A stretch of DNA of 39,264 nucleotides from a virus: positions 1-39,264 of IMG/VR virus record IMGVR_UViG_3300042691_009360; one strand, given 5' to 3'. Under the pieces are notes generated by a model. It did not search any database. It was not told where the DNA came from and worked only from the letters and a program-made list of their open reading frames with translations. The position numbers were made by a program, and so were the translations under genes. Positions 9,444-16,886 of the stretch are shown here, in pieces; within the stretch, counting starts at the first letter, position 1; each line of letters opens with the position of its first letter.

Positions 9444-9665
9444 ATGGCAATATTTTACGCAGATACGGGAAGTTTTGGAAATTTGCAAGTAACCGGAATA
9501 TTTACAGGCTCGGTTACAGGTAGCTTATTCGGTACCGCATCGTGGGCTCAGTCGTCTAGTAACTCGGCAACTGCATCATATGCTTTAACTGCATCATATG
9601 CATTGAATGCCGGTACCGGGATATCAGAAAATTTAGCGATAGCGTATGCAATAGCATTAGGATAA
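9444..9665 (+). CDS. 73-residue mini-fibre carrying the FGTASWA module
   Basis: The product is only 73 residues. It has a start like a fibre anchor (MAIFYADTGSFGNLQVTG), then FTGSVTGSLFGTASWAQSSS, which is the shaft module of the large fibre. This is followed by a heptad-like ATASYALTASYALNAG stretch, and it ends in ENLAIAYAIALG. It lies 17 bases after the large fibre gene, so it shares its message. It may be a reduced fibre, a collar for the larger trimer, or a remnant of a duplicated fibre gene. It is intact, with a good ATG. Confidence 0.6.
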   Translation: MAIFYADTGSFGNLQVTGIFTGSVTGSLFGTASWAQSSSNSATASYALTASYALNAGTGISENLAIAYAIALG

Positions 9666-9676
9666 TCTTTAATTAC

Positions 9677-9685
9677 ATATTTATA
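9677..9685 (+). promoter_or_regulatory. ATATTTATA motif, putative late promoter element
   Basis: The motif is in the 25-base gap before the gene at 9691, with five bases between it and the ATG. A T-rich stretch (aatctttaatta) precedes it. As at 4229, use as a -10-like element would give a leaderless message. Confidence 0.5.
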
Positions 9686-9690
9686 ATAAG

Positions 9691-10215
9691 ATGAAAGTAT
9701 TATTTGAAAATTATAGTTTTAATGCTGCTTCAAAGCAAATAACTTTTAACACTACAAGTGTTATTGGATTAGAAGACTTATTGCTTATTACAAATGTAAC
9801 TGATAATGTTATCATTTACAACTTTGCTGATCCAACAAAGGGTGGGACTATATCTAATAATGTATTGACATTAACCTATAATACAACGGGAATGTCTAAT
9901 ACAGACAAACTTCAAATATTTTTAGATAATAGTTTATCACCAGCATCAGAAGAATCAATACAATATCTTAAAAAGATAGTTCAAGTATTAACACCTATAG
10001 CAACTCAAGATAGTGCGCAAAGACAAAGAGTAGCAGTTGAAGCAATGCCACCAGTTACAGTTTCCGGTACTGTTACATCAAATATAGGTACTGGTACTTT
10101 AGCCGCAGTAACTACTGTAAACCAATTTGCTGGAGTTGATGTAAGATTCCAATTTACAGATGCAGCACGTTTAACATACGCTCAAGGAATAAGAAGAAAT
10201 TTACAATTTAGCTAA
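9691..10215 (+). CDS. Virion structural protein of unknown role
   Basis: The product is 174 residues. The N-terminal 80 residues form a beta-rich domain (FENYSFNAASKQITFNTTSV, LLLITNVTDNVIIYNF). A helical stretch follows (EESIQYLKKIVQVL), then a valine/threonine-rich part (VTVSGTVTSNIGTGTLAAVT) and a C-terminal RRNLQFS. This arrangement is common among small structural proteins next to fibre genes, possibly adaptors. I cannot name the family. Three bases separate it from the 1249-residue appendage gene, so the two are probably co-translated. Confidence 0.55.
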   Translation: MKVLFENYSFNAASKQITFNTTSVIGLEDLLLITNVTDNVIIYNFADPTKGGTISNNVLTLTYNTTGMSNTDKLQIFLDNSLSPASEESIQYLKKIVQVLTPIATQDSAQRQRVAVEAMPPVTVSGTVTSNIGTGTLAAVTTVNQFAGVDVRFQFTDAARLTYAQGIRRNLQFS

Positions 10216-10218
10216 AAT

Positions 10219-13200
10219 ATGGCAGTAACAAATAACTTAAAACAACAAGTAGATTTACCAGTATTTGAATGGTTGCGATTCGCGCCGGTTGCAACTACCG
10301 GTTTAACTTGTTTAACTACACCTCGCGATGGTAGTAGTCGATACTTATACTATTTTGGTCCATCTAACGTTTTATATCGTTACGATACTATCGGTGATTC
10401 TTGGCAGCAATTGAGTACCGGTCCTGTAACGCCTAATGCTCTTTTAAATGTTAAATATGTAAAAAACCAAGGCTATAGGGGTCAAGTATTAAGTGCTACT
10501 TCAACCACTTTACAAATTCCTTCTACGGGAGCTGATCCAACAGGATATGAAATTGAAATATATTCCGGTACAGGTAAAGGACAACGAAGAACAATTACTT
10601 CTGTAAATGCTGAGGTTATTCATGATGCTGGAGTTACTACATCCGTTGATCAAAACATTATTACGGATACTGTTAAAAAATATAGATTCAATCAGTGGGA
10701 AGGATATGGAATACGTATTGTTTTTGGTACTGGGTTTTCACAATATAGAGAAATACTTTATAATTCAAACAACGCGCTTACTGTATTTGACGCTAACTAT
10801 GATGCTCGTAATTTTTTAATGACTCCATTTGCAACTACTGCACCGTACGCTACTCTTGCGCAGTGTCATTTTGCAATTGTATCACAAACAGTAAATTTAA
10901 ATACTGCATGGGACATAACCCCAGACAGTACATCTAAATTTAGAATTTTATCAGGTGGCATTTGGATGGTATTAGGAAATGGATCGTCTCCCTTTTTTAC
11001 TTTTTACTATTATGATATATTAAGCGATCGATATGTACAAAAATTAGCACCTGCAGGTATTTTCCCAGCAGCAATTGGCACGGATTTCTCTTTAGCACCA
11101 ATCAACAATTTAGTCGGAACATATTTTACCGGATCTATAACTTCCTTAACATCACAATCAATTTCAGATTCCTCCCTCAATATGACAAGAGGAGATTGGG
11201 TTGGAACGGAAATAGAAATCATATCAGGCTCAGGAATTGGTCAGGGAAGAAGAATATTTGCTAATACAGATAACACTTTTACTTTTGGAAGAGCATGGGA
11301 TGATATGCCTACTGTTGGTAGTAAGTACGCTGTAACCGGAGAAGAAGCAATTTATTTTGCCGGTAATGGTAGAGCACAGATGGTTAAATACCATCCTGAA
11401 AGATCTTTATGGAGTACTGGTACTATAACAGATAACGGAATAGCTTTTAACTTAGTTTTACAGAAAACTGATTTAATGCAATCTCACGGTGTTACTACAG
11501 CTACCAGAGTAACGGGTGGGGTGACCGGAATTAATACCACTCCTACGGCAGTCGGAACTGGCTACATTGTCGGAGATTTGTTAACTATTACAACTGGAGG
11601 TACGTTAGGTAGAGTGCGAGTAGAATCAGTCGGATCTAGGGGAGAAGCGCTGACTCTCTCACTTTATTCAGCCGGATCTGGATATAGTGTGGGTACAGGT
11701 CGAGTAACTACTACTGTAGGTGGCGGTGGTAGTGGATGTACAGTAGAGATTACTTCGGTAGGAGTTATAGGCGCCATAACAACTACCCTTAATCATGATT
11801 TCACAATAGGTGATACGGTAACATTTAAGGGAGCTACAGAAGCGGCTTGGAATACTACCTATACTATTTCCGGTATACAGTCTTTAACGGTGGTAGAGGT
11901 ACCAATTACTGCAGCCGCTAATGCAGCCGCTAGATATACTCTATCAACAAACTTATTGGTAGATGAGACTCAAAACTGGGTACCAAACCAATTTGTAGGT
12001 AAATTATTGGGAGTTCAATCTAATGGATTGTCGGGAACCGTTACCTGGAGGCTTATAATTGGAAATACTGAAAATACAATTACTTTTATGACCGGTACCG
12101 CGCCCACAAATGGTAATTCCAGATACTTTATACAAGAATTAGATAGTTTTGGTAAAGATTCGCAGTATTTAGCAGTATCAGAGTCGTCATATGGATTTGT
12201 AAATAACGCTACTAACCTTAGTCTAACAGATACTACAAAAAATTGGAACCCAACAGGTTGGGCTTTAATTTCTGCATTGGGCAATTCAGGAAGAGCTCTT
12301 ATTGTATCTTCAAGTGGAGAGCAGTTTGAAAATATTATCACATCAAATACAGCCAATACTTTAAATTTTGGTAGAGTTGTGGCTGGCGGATCTGGAGGAA
12401 ACATTTTAGATAATTGGAATACGGGTGGTTCCGGATCATTATTTACTGCATTGACATCACCATTTACATCAAATTGCAATGGAATTTGTTGGACCGGTAA
12501 TAGATTTGTAGCCGTAGGATCCGGGGGTGGAAACACGATAGCTTGGTCATACGACGGATTTGCTTGGACAGGACTAGCTGCAACAGTTCATACCATCCCA
12601 CTTAATATAGCTTTCAATGGTAATAAATTTATTACTGTAGGTACGGGTACGAATACTATAGGATATTCATATGATGCATTTTCAGTTGGGTCTTTCATAG
12701 GTTTAGGCGCTACGGTATTTTCAACACAAGGAAATGCAGTTGCTTGGAATGGAATTAGATGGGTAGCAGTAGGACAAGGAACGAATACTATTGCTCACTC
12801 TTTAGATACCGGATCTGCCCCTGCTTTTACAGGATTAGGAACTTCTATATTTAGTACGGCCGGAAGGGGAATTTGCTGGGCCGGGAATCAGTGGGTAGCG
12901 GTGGGTAATGGTACAAACAACTATGCTACATCTTCTGATGGGATCACGTGGGCAGGTGGCGGAGCTGGACCTTTCACAACACAAGGAAACGCGGTTGCTT
13001 GGAATGGAAACATTACGGTGGCTGTGGGTCAAGGTACAAACACAATAGCGTACTCGACTAACAGCGGTTCGACTTGGACAGGTATAGGCACTTCGATATT
13101 TTCAACTGCCGGTACTGCTATAGCTTGGAATGGGACTTATTGGATAGCAGGCGGATCGGGTACTAATACATCAGCATTCTCACTAGACGGTATTAATTGG

Positions 13201-13968
13201 ACAGGAAATGGTTCATCCGGCATAACGACTCAAATTAACTGCATAGCGTCCACAACTCCATATAAATCATTGGTTCCTAATATAGGATTTATTCCTAATA
13301 CCGGATCGTTATATAAAATTTATGATACGTATGGGAGGACAACTCAAACTGGAGCTACTACAACATTGACGGACTCTACTAAAAAATGGAAAACAAATCA
13401 ATGGGCCGGTAAACGTTTGTTATTTACGGGTGGATCCGGTGTTGGACAAGAAACTCCGATAACATCAAATACCGGAACCACATTAACGTTTACAGCAGTT
13501 ACAACTGCTCCTGACAATACTACAACGTACACAATTTTAGGACGCCCAGCATTAGGAGCAGGTATGACCTTAGAATGGAATTGGAGTGGATCTGTAGCAG
13601 CTGATAAAGGTAAATTATTAATATCACCTCGTGGTGGTGGTTCTCACACATTTGATATTTATGATTTAAGAACCAATGAATGGAAATATGGTTTATTTAT
13701 TTTAGGACAAGGTGACACTCTAACCACAGGTACAATGTATGCTTATGATGGAGATAGAATTTATTTCCAAAGAGATTCTACCGGTAGGATAATGTATTAT
13801 GATTATGTTAAAAATGAAATAAGACCTTTTGCTACTATACCATACGGGATGGGTACAGCAATATTAGGTAATAGAATGGAAATAGTACAAACTGCTGATG
13901 GATTAAAATATCTATATATAATGAGACATACCGGTGCTGAAATGTGGAGAACCTTAATATATTATTAA
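10219..13968 (+). CDS. Large appendage protein with propeller and GSGxGQ beta modules
   Basis: The product is 1249 residues and lacks a signal peptide or membrane segment. The N- and C-terminal parts carry Kelch-like strands (LYRYDTIGDSWQQL near residue 50; HTFDIYDLRTNEWKYG near 1145). Between them lie about six copies of a beta module with a W-x-G-x-x-I-x-x-x-SGxGxGQ-x-R pattern, near residues 108, 158, 325, 586, 675 and 1056. Residues about 747-1010 hold six blade-like repeats (WVAVGxGTNTIAYSxDGxxW), probably a complete six-bladed propeller inserted in the series. Glycan or protein binding outside the virion is likely. No catalytic residues of a sialidase or depolymerase could be picked out. 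Confidence 0.65.
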   Translation: MAVTNNLKQQVDLPVFEWLRFAPVATTGLTCLTTPRDGSSRYLYYFGPSNVLYRYDTIGDSWQQLSTGPVTPNALLNVKYVKNQGYRGQVLSATSTTLQIPSTGADPTGYEIEIYSGTGKGQRRTITSVNAEVIHDAGVTTSVDQNIITDTVKKYRFNQWEGYGIRIVFGTGFSQYREILYNSNNALTVFDANYDARNFLMTPFATTAPYATLAQCHFAIVSQTVNLNTAWDITPDSTSKFRILSGGIWMVLGNGSSPFFTFYYYDILSDRYVQKLAPAGIFPAAIGTDFSLAPINNLVGTYFTGSITSLTSQSISDSSLNMTRGDWVGTEIEIISGSGIGQGRRIFANTDNTFTFGRAWDDMPTVGSKYAVTGEEAIYFAGNGRAQMVKYHPERSLWSTGTITDNGIAFNLVLQKTDLMQSHGVTTATRVTGGVTGINTTPTAVGTGYIVGDLLTITTGGTLGRVRVESVGSRGEALTLSLYSAGSGYSVGTGRVTTTVGGGGSGCTVEITSVGVIGAITTTLNHDFTIGDTVTFKGATEAAWNTTYTISGIQSLTVVEVPITAAANAAARYTLSTNLLVDETQNWVPNQFVGKLLGVQSNGLSGTVTWRLIIGNTENTITFMTGTAPTNGNSRYFIQELDSFGKDSQYLAVSESSYGFVNNATNLSLTDTTKNWNPTGWALISALGNSGRALIVSSSGEQFENIITSNTANTLNFGRVVAGGSGGNILDNWNTGGSGSLFTALTSPFTSNCNGICWTGNRFVAVGSGGGNTIAWSYDGFAWTGLAATVHTIPLNIAFNGNKFITVGTGTNTIGYSYDAFSVGSFIGLGATVFSTQGNAVAWNGIRWVAVGQGTNTIAHSLDTGSAPAFTGLGTSIFSTAGRGICWAGNQWVAVGNGTNNYATSSDGITWAGGGAGPFTTQGNAVAWNGNITVAVGQGTNTIAYSTNSGSTWTGIGTSIFSTAGTAIAWNGTYWIAGGSGTNTSAFSLDGINWTGNGSSGITTQINCIASTTPYKSLVPNIGFIPNTGSLYKIYDTYGRTTQTGATTTLTDSTKKWKTNQWAGKRLLFTGGSGVGQETPITSNTGTTLTFTAVTTAPDNTTTYTILGRPALGAGMTLEWNWSGSVAADKGKLLISPRGGGSHTFDIYDLRTNEWKYGLFILGQGDTLTTGTMYAYDGDRIYFQRDSTGRIMYYDYVKNEIRPFATIPYGMGTAILGNRMEIVQTADGLKYLYIMRHTGAEMWRTLIYY
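12460..13250 (+). repeat. Six blade-like repeats of about 44 residues
   Basis: Six successive units run GN-x-(W/F)VAVG-x-GTNTIA-x-S-x-DG-x-x-WTG, then FSTxG and IAWNG. Copy number and length fit a closed six-bladed beta-propeller. The nucleotide copies are diverged. Confidence 0.6.
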
Positions 13969-13972
13969 AATT

Positions 13973-14134
13973 ATGAAAATCGAAGAAATTATTTTTATTT
14001 TAGAAAACAGAATTAAATCTTTAATGCAACAAAGAGATAATGCTATAATGTCTGGAAATCTAGATATAGTAAATCAAATAGATGCTGAGCTAGTAGAAAC
14101 TCAGAATACTTTAGAAACTTTAAAAAAGTCTTAG
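13973..14134 (+). CDS. 53-residue coiled-coil protein
   Basis: A short ORF starts four bases after the previous stop and ends at TAG 14132-14134. The product begins MKIEEIIFILENRIKSLMQQ and ends ETLKKS. It is almost entirely predicted helix with hydrophobic residues at heptad spacing, so a small coiled coil is likely. It lies in the same message as the appendage gene and ahead of a second coiled-coil gene. Function is unknown; a tail-assembly helper or a structural peptide are options. Confidence 0.55.
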   Translation: MKIEEIIFILENRIKSLMQQRDNAIMSGNLDIVNQIDAELVETQNTLETLKKS

Positions 14135-14137
14135 TAT

Positions 14138-14146
14138 ATATTTATA
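14138..14146 (+). promoter_or_regulatory. ATATTTATA motif, putative late promoter element
   Basis: The motif begins four bases after the stop of the 53-residue gene and lies 13 bases before the ATG at 14160. Confidence 0.5.
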
Positions 14147-14159
14147 TAAAAAAAGAGTT

Positions 14160-14411
14160 ATGGCAGAAATGAAATTTTCAGAAGAGGAACTTAAATCTAT
14201 TAAATCTTTACGTGATGAGTATAGTGAACTTTCTATTGCTTTAGGTCAATTAGAAATAGAAAAATTACTTATTAAAAGCAAAGAAGATAATTTACATTCT
14301 ATATTTAGTTCGGTTTTAGAAAAAGAAAGAAAAATCATTCAAGATTTAAACGCAAAATACGGAGTCGGCAGTCTTAATTTAGATACCGGAACTTTTACTC
14401 CGAATCCATGA
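14160..14411 (+). CDS. 83-residue coiled-coil protein
   Basis: The product is a long charged helix (residues 6-65, rich in Glu, Lys and Leu in heptad spacing) followed by a short C-terminal tail, YGVGSLNLDTGTFTPNP. The tail pattern YGxGSLNLxTGxFTP recurs in small prefoldin-like phage proteins beside tail genes. The exact role is unknown. It is flanked by ATATTTATA motifs on both sides, so it may form its own transcription unit directly before the sheath genes. Confidence 0.55.
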   Translation: MAEMKFSEEELKSIKSLRDEYSELSIALGQLEIEKLLIKSKEDNLHSIFSSVLEKERKIIQDLNAKYGVGSLNLDTGTFTPNP

Positions 14412-14429
14412 TTTTGGATTAATTTGTTT

Positions 14430-14438
14430 ATATTTATA
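14430..14438 (+). promoter_or_regulatory. ATATTTATA motif upstream of the sheath genes
   Basis: The motif lies 52 bases before the first sheath ATG. Its last three bases (14436-14438) form the start of the left arm of the hairpin at 14436-14463, so the promoter element and the leader structure are interlocked. Confidence 0.5.
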
Positions 14439-14463
14439 TTAGATAATTCAAATTGTCTAATAT
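14436..14463 (+). promoter_or_regulatory. Hairpin in the leader of the sheath genes
   Basis: ATATTAGA (14436-14443) pairs with TCTAATAT (14456-14463). The stem continues through a T-G wobble and AAT/ATT to a tiny loop, about 12 pairs in all. No T-run follows, so it is not a standard terminator. It would lie at the 5' end of the sheath transcript and might stabilise the message. Confidence 0.45.
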
Positions 14464-14490
14464 AATCCTTAACAAATTAATCTAAAAAAT

Positions 14491-16851
14491 ATGGCAGAAA
14501 AACTAGTATCACCTGGCGTCTTTACCTATGAAAAAGATGCTTCGTTTTTACCGACAGGTGTTGGTCAGATAGGAGGAGCTCTTATTGGCCCTACGAAAAA
14601 AGGACCTGCGTTTCGTCCTACAGTAGTAACATCGTATCAAGAATTTATTGATATTTTTGGAGACTTAGACTCCTCAACTTATTTACCTTATGCAGCTAAA
14701 GCTTATCTAAGAAGTGCTGGATCAGCTACCATTATTAGAATTATGGGTAGTTATCCATGGAATCAAGCTAATGCTCACGTTATTTATAATGATACTGCAT
14801 CACCTAAACATCCGTTAGCAGTTTTAGTTCCTACTAAAGGTACTACGGGTGGGTTACTGACGGTTTCTGCAGGAACTGCTGATAATTTTAATATTACATT
14901 TGCAGGAGTAACATTATCTGGAGTATCATTTAATAGTTCTAGTACTAGCTATATAGGAAATCTATTTAGTACTTCCCCGGACGTAACTGGATCTGGAGTT
15001 ACGGGTGCGTATTATTTATACAGATTTTTTCCGGAAGTCGGGCAAACATCCGCGGCCGCTGGCAATAACGTTGCTAAAGAAGGTGCTACTTCAACCTTTT
15101 TCGTTACCGGCAAATCATTTACTAATGCTAAGACTCCATACGTAACTTCTCAATTATCTAGTGGTCAAGCTATTAATTTATTTAAAATTGGTAGAATATC
15201 CGATGGTACTGAAGGTAATTATGATGTTAAAGTAACCATTGAAGATATTAGGAAATCCGGTACCGTACCTGGAACAGAATATGCACTCTTTAATATATTT
15301 GTAAGACGTGTAGGAGGATTTTTAGGCTCTTCTGATTCCGACACTAGAACTGAAGTATTGGAATCTTATTTAAATTTAACTTTAGATCCCTCTTCTGAAA
15401 ATTATATCTTAAAAAGAATTGGGGATACGTATTCTACCGTAGATTCTGATGGAAGAATCAATCTAATTGGTGATTATCCTAATAGAAGTAAGTACATTTA
15501 TATATTACCCGTTCAAGGATTTGACACATTACCTCCTAGTTTATATCCTTTTGGATTTAAAAAACCCGTAGCCACCGTACCTTTTGGGGGTGCTGCTACT
15601 GGAATGCCTGGAATGGGATATGTTACTAGACAAGGAGATGCTAATACATATGATAATAGATATTTGTTCGGATTTGATTTTTATAGTGCTGACCAATTAC
15701 AATTATTATATTCAATTCCAGATGCAGCTGCTTCAGTAAATGCAAATTTTTCTGCAGACTTCAATTTAGATAATATGTTTGCCCACAATTCATCTTCAGC
15801 AGCTGGTACTAATGGCGCTGCATTTGCTGCTGGTGGGTCTTTGTCATCTAGTTTGGCTCCTGTGGAAATGTTAAAATTTGCTCTACCGCTACAAGGGGGT
15901 CATGATGGAATGCCATACAATAAAGCTAAAAATGTAGGAGTTAATATAACCTCTGCAAATGCTTTTGGATTTGATTTTTCTAGCGGTGCTGCTTCTGGAT
16001 CTTTAGATTATATTAAAGCTTTAAATATATTGAGCAATGCAGATGAGTATGACGTTAACTTAATTGTTACTCCCGGTATTATTAATAGTTTGCATTCCGA
16101 TGTAACTTCTAAAGCTATTGAAGTTTGTCAAAATCGCGGAGATGCTTTCTATATAATGGACGGATTCCCAATTAGTGCTAGCGTTTCTGAAGCAGTAGCT
16201 AGTATATCTACATTAGACACCAATTATGCAGCGACGTATTATCCGTGGGTAAAGGTACAAGATACCGTTTCTAAGAAATTTGTTTGGGTTCCACCCTCAG
16301 TAGCTGCAGCAGGAGTATATGCACAAAACGATACTTTCTCATATGAATGGTTTGCACCAGCTGGTTTAAATAGAGGTATAATTTCAGATGCAACGCAAGT
16401 TTATTTTAGACTTACTAATGCTGAAAGAGATAATCTTTATTTAAATAGAATTAATCCTATTGCACAGTTTCCAAGTTTAGGTATTTGCGTTTGGGGACAA
16501 AAAACTCTTCAAGCTAAAGCATCTGCATTGGATAGGATTAACGTAAGAAGGCTTTTAATTGCAACTAAAAAATATATTGCTTCTGCAACTAAGTATTTAG
16601 TATTCGAGCAAAACACCACGCAGACTAGAAACAGATTCTTGAACATTGTTAATCCTTATTTAGAATCAGTAAAATCTAGACAAGGATTATATGCATTCAA
16701 AGCTGTGATGGATGAGAGTATCAATACACCGGATTTAATCGATCGTAATATTCTTTATGGTCAGATTTATTTACAGCCTACTAAGACCGCTGAATTCATT
16801 GTTATTGATTTCAATATCCAGGCAACTGGTGCTTCATTTACTAACGCATAA
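14491..16851 (+). CDS. gp18: Tail sheath protein, copy 1 (T4 gp18-like)
   Basis: The product is 786 residues; T4 gp18 is 659. The N-terminus (MAEKLVSPGVFTYEKDASFL) is the characteristic sheath arm. The last 140 or so residues hold the conserved core that packs on the tube (RLLIATKKYIASATKYLVFE, NPYLESVKSRQGLYAF, ending TAEFIVIDFNIQATG). The middle holds the variable protruding domains. It polymerises around the tube and contracts at infection. The second sheath gene starts 35 bases after its stop and is nearly identical at both ends. No Shine-Dalgarno is visible; the leader is taacaaattaatctaaaaaat. Arginine codons in the conserved end are mostly AGA/AGG. Confidence 0.92.
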   Translation: MAEKLVSPGVFTYEKDASFLPTGVGQIGGALIGPTKKGPAFRPTVVTSYQEFIDIFGDLDSSTYLPYAAKAYLRSAGSATIIRIMGSYPWNQANAHVIYNDTASPKHPLAVLVPTKGTTGGLLTVSAGTADNFNITFAGVTLSGVSFNSSSTSYIGNLFSTSPDVTGSGVTGAYYLYRFFPEVGQTSAAAGNNVAKEGATSTFFVTGKSFTNAKTPYVTSQLSSGQAINLFKIGRISDGTEGNYDVKVTIEDIRKSGTVPGTEYALFNIFVRRVGGFLGSSDSDTRTEVLESYLNLTLDPSSENYILKRIGDTYSTVDSDGRINLIGDYPNRSKYIYILPVQGFDTLPPSLYPFGFKKPVATVPFGGAATGMPGMGYVTRQGDANTYDNRYLFGFDFYSADQLQLLYSIPDAAASVNANFSADFNLDNMFAHNSSSAAGTNGAAFAAGGSLSSSLAPVEMLKFALPLQGGHDGMPYNKAKNVGVNITSANAFGFDFSSGAASGSLDYIKALNILSNADEYDVNLIVTPGIINSLHSDVTSKAIEVCQNRGDAFYIMDGFPISASVSEAVASISTLDTNYAATYYPWVKVQDTVSKKFVWVPPSVAAAGVYAQNDTFSYEWFAPAGLNRGIISDATQVYFRLTNAERDNLYLNRINPIAQFPSLGICVWGQKTLQAKASALDRINVRRLLIATKKYIASATKYLVFEQNTTQTRNRFLNIVNPYLESVKSRQGLYAFKAVMDESINTPDLIDRNILYGQIYLQPTKTAEFIVIDFNIQATGASFTNA

Positions 16852-16886
16852 AAATAACTCTAACAAATTAAATAACTTAATATATT

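Noticed and set aside
12015-12536. 173-codon minus-strand ORF opposite the appendage gene
   Set aside because: It has no family features, lies fully inside a convincing gene and arises from biased codon use on the other strand.
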